DNA of 64,000 nt, from contig NZ_CP162414.1 in NCBI RefSeq assembly GCF_040932005.1, positions 709,501 through 773,500 of the forward strand. The letters run 5' to 3'. Made by a program: the position numbers and the translations under genes. Source of the stretch: Aestuariibius sp. HNIBRBA575 (GTDB lineage: Bacteria > Pseudomonadota > Alphaproteobacteria > Rhodobacterales > Rhodobacteraceae). Under the pieces are notes generated by a model. The model was not told the origin of the DNA. It saw only the letters and a program-made list of their open reading frames with translations, and made no database searches. Position 1 is the stretch's first letter; the number at the start of each line of letters is the position of its first letter. This document shows positions 1 to 9,355 of this stretch, one piece after another.

Positions 1-118
1 CGTCGTGGCCTTGGTCACGGGATACGATACCGTGCAACCGATCCTGATCGCGGCGTTGATCGGTTTCACGCTGGGAATCCCCGTGTCTTGGGGCGTGGCC
101 AAAGCATTGATGGGCTGA
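1..118 (+). CDS. C-terminal end of a membrane protein (partial)
   Basis: An open frame enters from the left edge and ends at a TGA at 116-118. The 38 visible residues are hydrophobic and glycine-rich, with a helix-like stretch around IAALIGFTLGIPVSWG followed by a short positively charged tail, which is what the last transmembrane helix of an integral membrane protein looks like. The family cannot be told from so little sequence. It is followed 54 bases later by a small exported-peptide gene on the same strand. Confidence 0.55.
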   Translation, partial: VVALVTGYDTVQPILIAALIGFTLGIPVSWGVAKALMG

Positions 119-172
119 GCGACGGAAACCCGGTTGGCGTCCGTATAAGACGGGCAACCAACGGAGGGTTCG

Positions 173-304
173 ATGCGTTTTCTACCTTATGTCTTTGTGA
201 TTGTGCTGGGCGGGCTCAGCCTTGGCACAATTGCGACCTCACAATCCTTGGCGAAACAGGGCTGTGCCACCGATGTGGTCGCTGATTTGAACGTCACGCA
301 ATAG
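173..304 (+). CDS. Small exported or membrane peptide, 43 aa
   Basis: This 43-residue frame begins MRFLPYVFVIV and has a basic start, a hydrophobic core of about 18 residues and a polar tail with one cysteine, so it is probably exported or anchored in the inner membrane. A strong ribosome binding site (GGAGG at 163-167) lies 5 bases before the ATG, and this is the main support for the gene. It ends four bases from the converging hydrolase gene. No function is recognised. Confidence 0.55.
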   Translation: MRFLPYVFVIVLGGLSLGTIATSQSLAKQGCATDVVADLNVTQ

Positions 305-308
305 CGGG

Positions 309-1040
309 TCAGGCGGTCAAAAAGGCGCGGGCGGTGGCTTCGAATTCGCGGGGCTTTTGGGCATGAAGCCAATGGCCTGCACCGGGAATTTTGGCGAACC
401 GCGCCTTGGGGAACATGGATTTGATCCGGTCGCGATGTTCGGGTTTGACATAGTCGGATTCTGCCCCGGACAGGAACAATGTCGGGCCATCAAACTGGCC
501 TTCTATGTCCGGAAAAGACAGGACTTTGGGCATTTCGCGTTCCAAAACGTCCATGTTTAGACGCCATTTTTTACCCGCAACATCAAGGCTTTGTAGTAAA
601 AAGTCCTTAATGTCTGGATCAACGTCCAGCAACGCTTTGGCGTCGGAACGTTTGGCCACTTTGGACAGATCAACCGCCCGCATCGCGTGGATGTTTTCCA
701 GTTGCGAATGGGTGTAGCTGACCGGTGCGATATCCGCGACAATCAACCGGCGCACCCGATCCGGATGGGTGAGCGCCAGGGTCATCGCCGCCTTGCCGCC
801 CATGGAATGCCCAAGCACATCCCCATCAGCAAAATCGGTCAAATCCTGCGCCATGTCCGGATAGGAATGGCTGTCAAACCACGGGCTGTTGCCGTGATTG
901 CGCATGTCCACGCAGGTGACATTGCGGATGTCGGATAGACGTTTGGCAATCACCCCCCAATTGCGGGCCGACCCATAAAGTCCGTGGCAAATCAGCAGGT
1001 TTTCGGGATGGCCTTCGCCATGATGTATCGCATTCAACAT
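309..1040 (-). CDS. Alpha/beta hydrolase, YbfF-like esterase
   Basis: The 243-aa protein is a complete alpha/beta-hydrolase of the YbfF (short acyl/thioester esterase) type. An oxyanion-hole segment CHGLYGS lies near residue 19, the nucleophile elbow GHSMGG has Ser79, an acid is probably in the SGAESDYV segment, and the catalytic His is in GAGHWLHA near residue 223. There is no signal peptide, so it should act in the cytoplasm; family members cleave short acyl esters or acyl-CoA but the substrate here is unknown. The ATG has no strong ribosome binding site. It is divergent from the small membrane-protein gene at 1099. Confidence 0.85.
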   Translation of the reverse strand: MLNAIHHGEGHPENLLICHGLYGSARNWGVIAKRLSDIRNVTCVDMRNHGNSPWFDSHSYPDMAQDLTDFADGDVLGHSMGGKAAMTLALTHPDRVRRLIVADIAPVSYTHSQLENIHAMRAVDLSKVAKRSDAKALLDVDPDIKDFLLQSLDVAGKKWRLNMDVLEREMPKVLSFPDIEGQFDGPTLFLSGAESDYVKPEHRDRIKSMFPKARFAKIPGAGHWLHAQKPREFEATARAFLTA

Positions 1041-1098
1041 TTGGTCAGTTTATGAGGCGATGCTGTCGATTGAAAGCCCAGATGGCAGGGGGTAAGCT

Positions 1099-1476
1099 GT
1101 GAAAATGGGACCGGATGAACTAAACGAAAAAGTGACGGAAGTACGCGATTTGCTAGAGGCAAAGCTGCGGGTGCGCGGGCGGGATCTGGATCACCAATTG
1201 TCGCGGGCAGGGCGCAGATTGCCCAAAAACATTCGGCGCGATGCACATGCATTGGCACAGGCGGATCTGTTGCTGCGCAACCCGAAACTGGCCCGGATGG
1301 TCAATCTGGAAATGACCGAAATGGGCCAGCAACGGGTGGTGGCATATCTTCAGCAGATCGATCCACGACAAGCGTTGGTGACACGTCGTCTGAACTGGCT
1401 TGCCGGGATCGCGCTGAATTTGCTGTTGGTGTTTATAATTGTGATCGCCATGCTGCGTTGGCGCGGTTTGGTGTGA
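1099..1476 (+). CDS. Hypothetical protein with C-terminal membrane anchor
   Basis: The 125-aa protein has a charged, mostly helical N-terminal three quarters and one transmembrane helix near residues 100-120 (core LLLVFIIVIAML) followed by a short basic tail. This suggests a tail-anchored cytoplasmic protein. The GTG start at 1099 is preferred because GGGGG lies about 6 bases upstream; the internal ATG at 1105 is further from it. I do not recognise a named domain. Its stop abuts the stop of the converging lipoprotein gene with no gap. Confidence 0.7.
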   Translation: MKMGPDELNEKVTEVRDLLEAKLRVRGRDLDHQLSRAGRRLPKNIRRDAHALAQADLLLRNPKLARMVNLEMTEMGQQRVVAYLQQIDPRQALVTRRLNWLAGIALNLLLVFIIVIAMLRWRGLV

Positions 1477-1773
1477 TTACATGCAGCTGCCAGAAAAGCT
1501 GACCATACCACCACCGGCATTCTGCATCCGGAAATTTGTCACTTGGCTGGACGGACCACAATAATAGCCATGGGCGCGTCGCTGAATTTCTGCGGGTTTC
1601 CAAGATGCCGGGGCGGAGCCTGAAAAACTGTCACGTGATACGCGGTTCAATTGAAAGCTGTTGAGGGTTTGAACGGGGCCGATGGCCATGCCTTCGGTCA
1701 TTTCAACAACGGCTGCGCCACAGCCAGACAGGGATACAGCGGCGATTGCGGGGATGAGAATTTTCTTGAGCAT
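1477..1773 (-). CDS. Small lipoprotein, 98 aa
   Basis: The N-terminus is a classic lipoprotein signal: MLKK, a hydrophobic core, then the lipobox LSGC with Cys18 as the lipidated residue. The mature part of about 80 residues has two further cysteines (YYCG and the C-terminal GSCM) that could pair. It should sit on the periplasmic face of a membrane. A ribosome binding site AGAGG lies 5 bases before the ATG. Function is unknown. Confidence 0.7.
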   Translation of the reverse strand: MLKKILIPAIAAVSLSGCGAAVVEMTEGMAIGPVQTLNSFQLNRVSRDSFSGSAPASWKPAEIQRRAHGYYCGPSSQVTNFRMQNAGGGMVSFSGSCM

Positions 1774-1884
1774 GGGGACCTCTGGAATATGAACTTTCCC
1801 TGAATTTGCGCCCAGAAGTTTACCAGAGTCTTAAATTTCAAATTGTCCTATTTAGAATTCATAAAGTCATGTTTAAAAACGATA

Positions 1885-1909
1885 AATGCCGCCCGGATGG
1901 GGCGGCATT
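1885..1909 (-). terminator. Probable terminator of glyA
   Basis: A perfect 9-bp stem (AATGCCGCC paired with GGCGGCATT) with a 7-base loop lies 48 bases after the glyA stop. Read on the minus strand it is followed by a T-rich stretch that includes TTTTT, as expected for an intrinsic terminator. Confidence 0.75.
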
Positions 1910-1956
1910 CTGGTTCTGTTCCGGGTTTGTTTTAACCCGTTTAGGCAATGTTTACC

Positions 1957-3252
1957 TTACAAATTTGGGTAAAGCGGGAACTTTGCGCACATGGCGGCGA
2001 CTTCGGCTTTGACCTTGCTTTCTACTTCCGCATTGCCGTCTTCGCCATTGGCGGCCAGACCGTCCACAACTTCGATGATCCAATCTGCGATCTGGCGGAA
2101 TTCAGCGTCGCCAAAGCCACGGGTTGTGCCCGCAGGCGATCCCAGCCGGATACCGGATGTGATGGTTGGTTTTTCTGGATCAAATGGCACGCCGTTTTTG
2201 TTACAGGTGATATGCGCGCGCCCCAGCGCCTTTTCGGTGGCGTTGCCTTTGACGCCTTTGGGGCGCAGGTCAACCAGCACAACATGGGTGTCGGTGCCAT
2301 GTGTGACCGTGTCCAGACCACCTTTGATCAGCTGATCAGACAGGGCCTGGGCATTGGTGATGACCTGTTTGGCATAGGTTTTGAACTCTGGGCGCAGCGC
2401 TTCGCCAAAGGCCACAGCCTTGGCCGCGATCACATGCATCAACGGGCCGCCCTGAATGCCGGGGAAGATCGCAGAGTTGATCTTTTTGGCGATGGCTTCG
2501 TCATTGGTCAGGATCATCCCGCCCCGTGGACCGCGCAGGGTTTTGTGGGTCGTGGTTGTCGCAACATGTGCATAAGGGAACGGATTGGGATGTTCACCTG
2601 CGGCCACCAGACCAGCGAAATGCGCCATGTCCACGTGCAGATAGGCCCCAACCATGTCGGCGATTTCACGCATACGTTTGAAATCGATCTGGCGCGGAAT
2701 GGCAGAGCCACCAGCGATGATCATCTTGGGCTTATGTTCCTTGGCCAGTTCTTCGACCTGATCATAATCCAGCGTGTTGTCCTGCTGACGCACGCCATAC
2801 TGAACCGCGTTGAACCATTTCCCGGATTGGTTCGGACGCGCGCCGTGGGTCAGGTGCCCCCCTGCATCCAGGCTCATGCCCAGAATGGTGTCACCCGGCT
2901 GGATCAGCGCCTGAAACACACCTTGGTTGGCTTGGCTGCCGGAATTGGGCTGAACGTTGGCAAAGTCACAGCCAAACAATTCTTTGGCGCGGGCAATGGC
3001 CAGATTTTCAGCAACGTCGACATAATCGCAGCCGCCATAATACCGACGTCCGGGATAGCCTTCGGCGTATTTGTTGGTCATGACCGAGCCCTGCGCTTCC
3101 ATGACGGCGGCAGACACGATGTTTTCAGACGCGATCAGTTCGATTTCGTCGCGTTGACGGCCCAGCTCTCCGGTGATTGAGCCGAACAATTCGGGGTCGC
3201 GGGTGGCAAGGGCTTCGGTAAAGAAACCGGCGTCACGGATGTCGTTGGTCAT
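1957..3252 (-). CDS. glyA: Serine hydroxymethyltransferase
   Basis: This 431-aa enzyme interconverts serine and glycine with transfer of a one-carbon unit to tetrahydrofolate, using pyridoxal phosphate in the cytoplasm. The N-terminal [10 protein letters not shown] block, the [11 protein letters not shown] block, the PLP-lysine motif [14 protein letters not shown] and the C-terminal [14 protein letters not shown] are all present and the length is normal. The frame is open further upstream, but the start at 3252 (MTNDIRD) is chosen because GGAG lies 6 bases before it and family homology begins there. It is divergent from nadK with 172 bases between the two starts, and ends at a hairpin terminator. 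Confidence 0.96.
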   Translation of the reverse strand: MTNDIRDAGFFTEALATRDPELFGSITGELGRQRDEIELIASENIVSAAVMEAQGSVMTNKYAEGYPGRRYYGGCDYVDVAENLAIARAKELFGCDFANVQPNSGSQANQGVFQALIQPGDTILGMSLDAGGHLTHGARPNQSGKWFNAVQYGVRQQDNTLDYDQVEELAKEHKPKMIIAGGSAIPRQIDFKRMREIADMVGAYLHVDMAHFAGLVAAGEHPNPFPYAHVATTTTHKTLRGPRGGMILTNDEAIAKKINSAIFPGIQGGPLMHVIAAKAVAFGEALRPEFKTYAKQVITNAQALSDQLIKGGLDTVTHGTDTHVVLVDLRPKGVKGNATEKALGRAHITCNKNGVPFDPEKPTITSGIRLGSPAGTTRGFGDAEFRQIADWIIEVVDGLAANGEDGNAEVESKVKAEVAAMCAKFPLYPNL

Positions 3253-3424
3253 TTTGGGCTCCAGTCCAGTAAGAGTCCGAGGTTCAATAGAGGGAAGTTT
3301 CCTATCGGAAAACCCCTGAATCGACCTGTTTGGGGACAAAGACGTCCTGTTAGCGTCGACATCAGTGACTTGCGTTTCGCATTGGGACAGCCCAGAACCA
3401 AAAGGAAACCAAAAAGGAGCGGTC

Positions 3425-4189
3425 ATGTCGGACCTGACTTTTGCCTTTGTCGCCAGCGATGCCCCCATAGCGCAAACTGCCCGCGCGACCCTGACCGCCA
3501 GATATGGCGAGGTTCCGCTGGAACAGGCGGACATCATCATCGCATTGGGCGGGGATGGGTTTATGTTGCAGACGTTGCACGGAACCCAGCATTTGCCCGC
3601 GCCGGTTTATGGGATGAATCGCGGCACGGTTGGGTTTTTGATGAATGCCTATAACGAAGACAACCTGATCGAACGTCTGTCATTGTCCGAAGAAACGGTG
3701 ATCAACCCGTTGTCGATGACCGCATTGACCGTGTCAGGTGAATCCCACACAGCGCTGGCCATTAACGAAGTCAGCCTGCTGCGCGCCGGTCCACAGGCGG
3801 CGAAATTGCGCATCACTGTCGATGGAAAATTGCGGATGCAGGAACTGGTCTGTGACGGGGCGCTGGTTGCCACGCCAGCCGGGTCCACGGCCTATAATTA
3901 TTCTGCCCATGGTCCGATCCTGCCGGTTGGGTCCGATGTGCTGGCCCTGACGGCGATGGCTGCGTTCCGCCCCCGGCGTTGGCGCGGCGCGTTGCTGCCT
4001 AAAAACGCGGTGGTGCGGTTTGACGTATCTGAACCGCGAAAACGCCCGGTGATGGCCGATGCGGATAGCCGCCAGGTGTCAAACGTTGTGTCGGTCGAAA
4101 TCCGCAGTGAGCCTGAAATTCGACATCGATTGTTATTTGATGTGGGACATGGGCTTGAGGAACGGCTAATCAGTGAGCAATTTGTATAA
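3425..4189 (+). CDS. nadK: NAD kinase
   Basis: The 254-aa protein phosphorylates NAD to NADP using ATP or polyphosphate. The diagnostic GGDG motif is at residues 42-45, the asparagine-glutamate pair is in [11 protein letters not shown], and the glycine-rich [16 protein letters not shown] block follows. The ATG at 3425 is chosen over an in-frame upstream one because AAGGAG lies 5 bases before it. It is followed 13 bases later by a lipoprotein gene on the same strand and probably shares its transcript. Confidence 0.94.
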   Translation: MSDLTFAFVASDAPIAQTARATLTARYGEVPLEQADIIIALGGDGFMLQTLHGTQHLPAPVYGMNRGTVGFLMNAYNEDNLIERLSLSEETVINPLSMTALTVSGESHTALAINEVSLLRAGPQAAKLRITVDGKLRMQELVCDGALVATPAGSTAYNYSAHGPILPVGSDVLALTAMAAFRPRRWRGALLPKNAVVRFDVSEPRKRPVMADADSRQVSNVVSVEIRSEPEIRHRLLFDVGHGLEERLISEQFV

Positions 4190-4202
4190 GTAAGGAAAAA
4201 CG

Positions 4203-4751
4203 ATGCGTATTTTCAAAGCATTCACGGCTGCACTGGCTTTGGTTGGATTGACAGCTTGTGCTGCGCCGGTTGCCGACGTCCCCAGAGGCGAAAAGGTGCC
4301 AGCCGCACAATATCTACGGGAATTGAGCGCAACACCCTACGAATGTGTGGATTACGAAGCAGCGTCGGATACATGTCGGTTTGTTGAACAAATCGTTCGC
4401 ACACGTGGGTCCTATTATGCCGTCGGAAGAACACGAGTTGCAGAAGATTCAGATGTGGTCCTGCGGGTCAAAACGATGATGCTGATCGAAGGGGATCATG
4501 TCTGTTTTGACCGTGAAAACACTGAGTTTTCACTTATCGGTGGCAGTGAGTTTATGAATGAATTGCTGCAGGCCGAAATGGAAAGCGCATTTGCCGAAGA
4601 TATCTTTGATGAGGCTCTCAAACCTTGCCAAGCCTATTATCGAAACCCGAATGGCGGCTACCTGATCGTTGATTTCAACGGCAATACCGGCGAAGAGCTT
4701 GGTGTGCAATTTCCACTATTTATGGCCTCTCCAAAACCACTGCGGTTCTGA
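4203..4751 (+). CDS. Lipoprotein of unknown function, 182 aa
   Basis: The signal sequence ends in the lipobox LTAC with Cys19, so the mature protein should be lipid-anchored and periplasmic. The mature domain has several cysteines (ECVD, TCRF, VCFD, PCQAY) that could form disulfides, and an acidic, polar composition. No family is recognised. The gene lies 13 bases after nadK and is followed by a strong terminator, so it is probably the last gene of that transcript. Confidence 0.72.
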   Translation: MRIFKAFTAALALVGLTACAAPVADVPRGEKVPAAQYLRELSATPYECVDYEAASDTCRFVEQIVRTRGSYYAVGRTRVAEDSDVVLRVKTMMLIEGDHVCFDRENTEFSLIGGSEFMNELLQAEMESAFAEDIFDEALKPCQAYYRNPNGGYLIVDFNGNTGEELGVQFPLFMASPKPLRF

Positions 4752-4757
4752 TTTGGA

Positions 4758-4788
4758 AACCCGGCGCGATCAAACGCGCCGGGTTTTT
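4758..4788 (+). terminator. Intrinsic terminator after the nadK-lipoprotein unit
   Basis: A perfect 11-bp stem (AACCCGGCGCG with CGCGCCGGGTT) and a 6-base loop is followed directly by a run of T on the plus strand. It lies 7 bases after the lipoprotein stop and before the converging lipoprotein gene. Confidence 0.9.
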
Positions 4789-4793
4789 GATCC

Positions 4794-5516
4794 TTATCCG
4801 CCGGAACAGGCTTGGTGACAGACGACCGCCACATCCTGTGCTTCGCGCAGCAGGGCAACAGCGGTGCATATGCTATCATTCCAGGATCCCGGCCCGGGAA
4901 CACAGCGCAAATCAATGGTGGTCGCGGTCGAGTTTCTGAGTTGGATCGCCGCATTGATCGCCCCGTTTAGCGGCGCCTCATAGGCTTGCATTTGCAGGTT
5001 GGCATCAGAACAGGCAATGCCCGTCGCCATTCCGCGCAGGGCGGATTGGCTGTTAAACGCAGGCTGAGACGTGCCCAATGCGGCATCGTTATAGGTCAGT
5101 CGCCGATTGGCTTCGCTGACCTCAGAGGCCGGAAATCCGCAATTGCCTGACAGGGACACGCGGCTGACATTTGCCCCCAAACGCCCCCCTGCAAACTCCG
5201 CACCAGAAGATGGCCCAGATGACGTCCCCACAGGGGCCAATTCCGGATGCGCCACCAACAATTGCGCGCGCTGGGCTTTCATATCATCGATGATTTGACG
5301 CTGCTGTTGTTCCCCCAAATCCAACAGCGCCTGTTCCGCCGGGGAAACATAAAACGGCGCGGGGGTGGGATCGTGCAGAGAGGCTTCTGACTCTGCTATC
5401 CACTGATCTAACTGGGCCAATTGTTCCGCCGGTGGCAGATGTGAAATGTCCGGTATCCCGCACCCCGCCACGGCCAATGTGATCACAACGGCTATTCTCT
5501 GAATTATTCTTAGCAC
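4794..5516 (-). CDS. Hypothetical lipoprotein, 240 aa
   Basis: From the GTG at 5516 the protein starts with a basic, hydrophobic signal and the lipobox VAGC (Cys19). The mature part has a glutamine- and alanine-rich helical stretch (PAEQLAQLDQ, EQQQRQIIDDM) followed by a serine/glycine-rich linker and a cysteine-containing C-terminal domain. The frame stays open to 5639, but a longer start would run into the prpE terminator; the GTG has AGGGG 7 bases upstream. No family is recognised. It is probably an envelope protein. Confidence 0.65.
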   Translation of the reverse strand: MLRIIQRIAVVITLAVAGCGIPDISHLPPAEQLAQLDQWIAESEASLHDPTPAPFYVSPAEQALLDLGEQQQRQIIDDMKAQRAQLLVAHPELAPVGTSSGPSSGAEFAGGRLGANVSRVSLSGNCGFPASEVSEANRRLTYNDAALGTSQPAFNSQSALRGMATGIACSDANLQMQAYEAPLNGAINAAIQLRNSTATTIDLRCVPGPGSWNDSICTAVALLREAQDVAVVCHQACSGG

Positions 5517-5596
5517 TTTCTGTCCCCTATTTGGTCGTCGCAAATACTGACGGGACGTGCCGGGCATGGCATCACCCAAACGGGTGAGTGTACAGC

Positions 5597-5627
5597 AAAA
5601 AACCGCGCAATTTCCTGCGCGGTTTTT
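5597..5627 (-). terminator. Intrinsic terminator of prpE
   Basis: A 12-bp perfect stem (AAAAACCGCGCA with TGCGCGGTTTTT) with a 6-base loop gives a T-run on the minus strand. It lies about 20 bases after the prpE stop and separates that gene from the downstream lipoprotein gene. Confidence 0.9.
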
Positions 5628-5648
5628 CAATTTGATCACATGTCTGGC

Positions 5649-7541
5649 TTAGGTTTTTGCAAAGCCAAGCGTCTGTAGCGCATCCTTGATTTCATCCAAA
5701 ATCGCCGGATCATCAATGGTGGCTGGCATTTTAAACGTTTCACCATCGGCGATTTTCACCATGGTGGCCCGCAGGATTTTCCCAGATCGCGTTTTGGGCA
5801 GGCGATCCACGACACAGGCCAGTTTAAATGCCGCCACGGGGCCAATCTGATCCCGGACCAGTTTGACACATTCCTTAACGATATCGGCATGTGGGCGATC
5901 CGTTCCGGCATTCAGACACAGGAACCCGAGCGGCGCTTGGCCCTTCAGCTTGTCTGACACGCCAATCACCGCGCATTCCGCCACATCTGGATGGCTGGCC
6001 AGCACTTCTTCCATGCCGCCAGTGGACAGGCGATGCCCGGCCACGTTGATCACGTCATCTGTGCGCGCCATGATGTACAAATAGCCATCATCGTCTTTGT
6101 ACCCGGCATCTCCGGTTTCGTAATATCCGGGGAAATGGTCTAGATAGCTCTTCTTGTAGCGTTCCTCGGCGTTCCACAGATTCGGCAACGTTCCGGGGGG
6201 CAAAGGCAATTTAATCGCAATCGCACCCATGTCGCCATCCGCCACTTCGTGCCCGGCTTCGTCCAGAATTTGCACGTCATATCCGGGCATTGGCACAGAA
6301 GGGCTGCCCAACTTGACCGGCAATTCTTCGATTCCCAACGGGTTTGCCGCAATCGCCCAACCGGTTTCTGTCTGCCACCAATGGTCAATCACTGGCACGT
6401 TCAGCTGATCCTGCGCCCATTTGATCGTGTCCGGATCGGCCCGTTCCCCGGCCAGATAAACGGCTTTCAGCCCTGACAGATCATATTTTTTAACGAACTC
6501 ACCGGTTGGATCGTCCCGTTTCACGGCCCGAAATGCCGTTGGCGCGGTAAAGAAGCTTTTGACTTTGTGTTCTGAAATCACCCGCCAGAATGTGCCCGCA
6601 TCCGGGGTGCCGACGGGTTTGCCTTCGAACACGATGGTGGTGTTGCCGGCGATCAATGGGCCATAGCAAATGTAGGAATGCCCAACGACCCAGCCCACAT
6701 CAGAGGCCGCCCAGAACACATCGCCGGGATCGACATTATATAGGTTTTTCATGGTCCAGTTCAGCGCCACCAATTGCCCGGCCGTGTGGCGGATCACGCC
6801 TTTGGGTTGGCCAGTGGTGCCGGACGTGTACAGAATATAGGACGGATGGTTGCCCTCAACCGGGACACATTCGGCGGGCTCTACCCCATATTGGAACCCA
6901 TGCCAGTTGACATCGCGCCCCTCAACCAGTTCTGCAACCTCTTGTTCGCGTTGAAAAATAACGCAAAAATCTGGTTTGTGGCTGGATTGTTCGATCGCAC
7001 CATCCAGCAGCGGTTTGTAATGCACCACCCGGCCCGGTTCCAAACCACAGGATGCCGCGATGATACATTTGGGTTTGGCATCATCGATCCGCACCGCCAA
7101 TTCATGGGCAGCAAAGCCCCCAAACACGACGGAATGCACCGCCCCCAGGCGCGCGCAGGCCAGCATGGCTTCTAACGCTTCGGGAACCATCGGCATATAG
7201 ATGATGACGCGGTCGCCTTTTTCGACGCCTTTGGCCCGCAACGCCCCGGCCAGATTGGCAACCCGATTGCGCAGCTCGACATAGGATATTTCGCGTTTGG
7301 TATGGGTGATTGGGCTGTCATAAATGATCGCCGTCTGTTCACCGCGGCCGTTTTCCACATGCCGGTCCACCGCATTCCAGCAAGTGTTTACCTTGGCGTC
7401 GGCAAACCATTCATACAAAGGAGCCGCGTCATCGAACAGCGCCTTTGACGGGGCCTGCATCCAGTCGATTTCCTGAGCGGCCTCCATCCAAAACGCTTCG
7501 GGGTCGGATTTCCAATTTTCATAGACGTCGCTATATCCCAT
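5649..7541 (-). CDS. prpE: Propionyl-CoA synthetase
   Basis: The 630-aa AMP-forming ligase activates propionate (and usually acetate less well) to its CoA thioester through an acyl-adenylate. The phosphate-binding motif YTSGTTGQPKGV, the adenylate motif WWQTETGW and the C-terminal RSGKILR, whose lysine is catalytic and a target of acetylation in the family, are all present. The N-terminal segment (YSDVYENW, WMEAAQEIDW) matches roseobacter PrpE rather than the slightly longer acetyl-CoA synthetase, though dual use is likely. A GAGGAGGAG ribosome binding site precedes the ATG. The 220-base upstream region carries several TTGCAAA-type sites, described separately. Confidence 0.9.
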   Translation of the reverse strand: MGYSDVYENWKSDPEAFWMEAAQEIDWMQAPSKALFDDAAPLYEWFADAKVNTCWNAVDRHVENGRGEQTAIIYDSPITHTKREISYVELRNRVANLAGALRAKGVEKGDRVIIYMPMVPEALEAMLACARLGAVHSVVFGGFAAHELAVRIDDAKPKCIIAASCGLEPGRVVHYKPLLDGAIEQSSHKPDFCVIFQREQEVAELVEGRDVNWHGFQYGVEPAECVPVEGNHPSYILYTSGTTGQPKGVIRHTAGQLVALNWTMKNLYNVDPGDVFWAASDVGWVVGHSYICYGPLIAGNTTIVFEGKPVGTPDAGTFWRVISEHKVKSFFTAPTAFRAVKRDDPTGEFVKKYDLSGLKAVYLAGERADPDTIKWAQDQLNVPVIDHWWQTETGWAIAANPLGIEELPVKLGSPSVPMPGYDVQILDEAGHEVADGDMGAIAIKLPLPPGTLPNLWNAEERYKKSYLDHFPGYYETGDAGYKDDDGYLYIMARTDDVINVAGHRLSTGGMEEVLASHPDVAECAVIGVSDKLKGQAPLGFLCLNAGTDRPHADIVKECVKLVRDQIGPVAAFKLACVVDRLPKTRSGKILRATMVKIADGETFKMPATIDDPAILDEIKDALQTLGFAKT

Positions 7542-7659
7542 GGTGACGCTCCTCCTCTGTGTCAGGATATGTCTATTGCGCCGGGCTGCGATACGGCAAG
7601 CGTCTTGGGATCAGGCGCGGCAGATTACCGCGTATTGTTTGCAGTTTCGGGCGAAATGG

Positions 7660-7733
7660 ATTGCAAATTTTTGCAAAGCTCAACATTTAAAGCAAATTAT
7701 TCAAGGCGCTTGTCGCAATTGCAAAGTTGCAAA
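7660..7733. promoter_or_regulatory. Cluster of TTTGCAAA-like sites upstream of prpE
   Basis: Four near-identical octamers lie in the prpE upstream region: ATTGCAAA at 7660-7667, the exact palindrome TTTGCAAA at 7670-7677, ATTGCAAA at 7718-7725 and GTTGCAAA at 7726-7733. A partial copy, TTTGCAG, is at 7638-7644. Regulators of the ScfR/RamB type, such as Rhodobacter PccR for propionyl-CoA assimilation, are known to bind paired TTTGCAAA elements, so this is a candidate operator for prpE. The pair spacing here (10 and 8 bases) is not the 12-base period I recall for PccR. Confidence 0.5.
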
Positions 7734-7761
7734 CCGAATTTGGAGAATCGCAGTGCCCACG

Positions 7762-9300
7762 CTAAGCGCCATAAGCAAGCCGCAACCCACCCCAATGTCG
7801 CCCATTCACAAAGATCGGGGCGGACACATCTTTCATAAGTTTATAAACACCATCACCCATGTTGCGCCGGTAAACTTGCAACAAAAACGGCTGCGTATTG
7901 CGGCCCGATTTCAGCCCCGCCCGGTCGTCAAAAATCCGCCGGTTTCGACAATTTGCTGTGTTCCACACCTCATCATTGCTGAGGGGTTTGGAAAACTTTA
8001 GATTATGGGTGGGCAAATATCCGTCAACATTCACGGCCGCGCAGAACACGGCGTCGGGCGATTGCGCGATGGCGTCTTCTTGGATCGAAGTGAACAATTC
8101 ATCCGTCAGCGTGGTGAACGGTGCGGTAACTTGTTGCGGCCGAGAGCCGGGAATGGGCGTATATTCCCGCGAAAACAGGTCGTCTTCTGAAATTTTATTG
8201 GTTGCAACGGCCTGTTCCAACGCTTGTGACAGGGCGGCCGCATCCAACTGAACGCGATCAATATAGATTGAATCCTCAATCTCTCCGCCAAGTTGAACCG
8301 AAAACTGAACGATTTCTTCTGACATGTCGACCAAATCGGATGTGCGTTTGGTCACGCCATGAATGCGTTCGGACGTGTCGTTAATGCTGGTGCCCACATC
8401 GGTAAAGGCAGGGATGAACCGCGATGTCGCCGACTTGGTCTTTTGGGATTCAGTGTCGATTTTCACCGACTTGGCGTGTACGTCCCGAATGTGGCTGGCG
8501 ATTTCGCCCAAGGTGGCATCGGCCACTTTATTGTCTTGGATCACTTTTTCTGCGTTTCCGCGCACGGCTTCGCTTTGACTGGCGAGTTCGGTGATCGCGG
8601 TGGTCAGGGATGTCACACTTTCGCGGATACACCCGGCCACGTCATTGGTGCGTGCGGCCAGTTCATTGATGGAATGGGCGATCACCGCAAAGCCTTTGCC
8701 AGTTTCGCCGGCGCGGCTTGCCTCAATGCGCGCATTGATCGACAACATGTTCACCTGCGACGCGATATCGCCGATCAGTTCATTGTTGCTTTGCACTTCG
8801 ATCAGGGAATCCACGACGTCAGACACCTGAGCCGCGACCGATTCAACCCAGCCTGCCACGTCCGAGGATCGGGTTGCGGTTTCACGAACAGCGGTGACTG
8901 ACCCCTCAACTTTGTTGAGGGCATCCGTGGCCGCAGTGGTAACCTCTGTCACCGTGTCGCAGACCGCATCGGTGGCCGAGGCCACCTGTTCGGCCGATTG
9001 CCGGGCGTCGCGCAGCACGACCAGTTGCTGTTCCGACCGATTTTCGAGTTCATCCAGAAAACCTGCGATATCAACGACTTCGTAGCCCAATTTCGACGCG
9101 CTATGGGCCAGATGATGCAGCCGTTCGTGATGCTGGGACGCATCGCTGTCCTCTGTCGGGGCCGCGTCATCCAACGGATCAGGCACAGGATCAGCCAGTT
9201 CCGTTTCATCCACGTCAACAGGTGCAGCGTCACGCCGGTTGAGCCACGAGCCATATCGTGATTGGGCCACACGTTTGAGCATGTTTGAGGGTTTCCTCAT
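7762..9300 (-). CDS. Soluble methyl-accepting chemotaxis protein
   Basis: The 512-aa protein has no transmembrane segment or signal peptide. A long coiled coil runs from about residue 60 to 345, with the conserved receptor hairpin tip near residues 175-215 ([28 protein letters not shown]) that docks CheA and CheW. The C-terminal 130 residues (about 375-512) are a separate globular domain with conserved [19 protein letters not shown] and [11 protein letters not shown] segments, resembling the C-terminal sensor of other cytoplasmic receptors. The ligand is unknown. The start is uncertain between 9300 and an in-frame ATG at 9282. No chemotaxis operon lies nearby; the gene follows maeB by 55 bases. 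Confidence 0.86.
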   Translation of the reverse strand: MRKPSNMLKRVAQSRYGSWLNRRDAAPVDVDETELADPVPDPLDDAAPTEDSDASQHHERLHHLAHSASKLGYEVVDIAGFLDELENRSEQQLVVLRDARQSAEQVASATDAVCDTVTEVTTAATDALNKVEGSVTAVRETATRSSDVAGWVESVAAQVSDVVDSLIEVQSNNELIGDIASQVNMLSINARIEASRAGETGKGFAVIAHSINELAARTNDVAGCIRESVTSLTTAITELASQSEAVRGNAEKVIQDNKVADATLGEIASHIRDVHAKSVKIDTESQKTKSATSRFIPAFTDVGTSINDTSERIHGVTKRTSDLVDMSEEIVQFSVQLGGEIEDSIYIDRVQLDAAALSQALEQAVATNKISEDDLFSREYTPIPGSRPQQVTAPFTTLTDELFTSIQEDAIAQSPDAVFCAAVNVDGYLPTHNLKFSKPLSNDEVWNTANCRNRRIFDDRAGLKSGRNTQPFLLQVYRRNMGDGVYKLMKDVSAPIFVNGRHWGGLRLAYGA

Positions 9301-9355
9301 GCAGGTTGCAAAAGGATTGACCGAAAATGGTGAACTATTCGTAAGGAACCATCAA

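Noticed and set aside
1948..3180. 410-residue plus-strand open frame opposite glyA
   Set aside because: It is the antisense shadow of a confidently identified glyA and reads as low-complexity, His/Phe-rich sequence with no family match.
7540..8001. 153-residue plus-strand frame covering the prpE upstream region
   Set aside because: It runs into the chemoreceptor gene on the other strand, has no ribosome site, and the region is better explained as regulatory.
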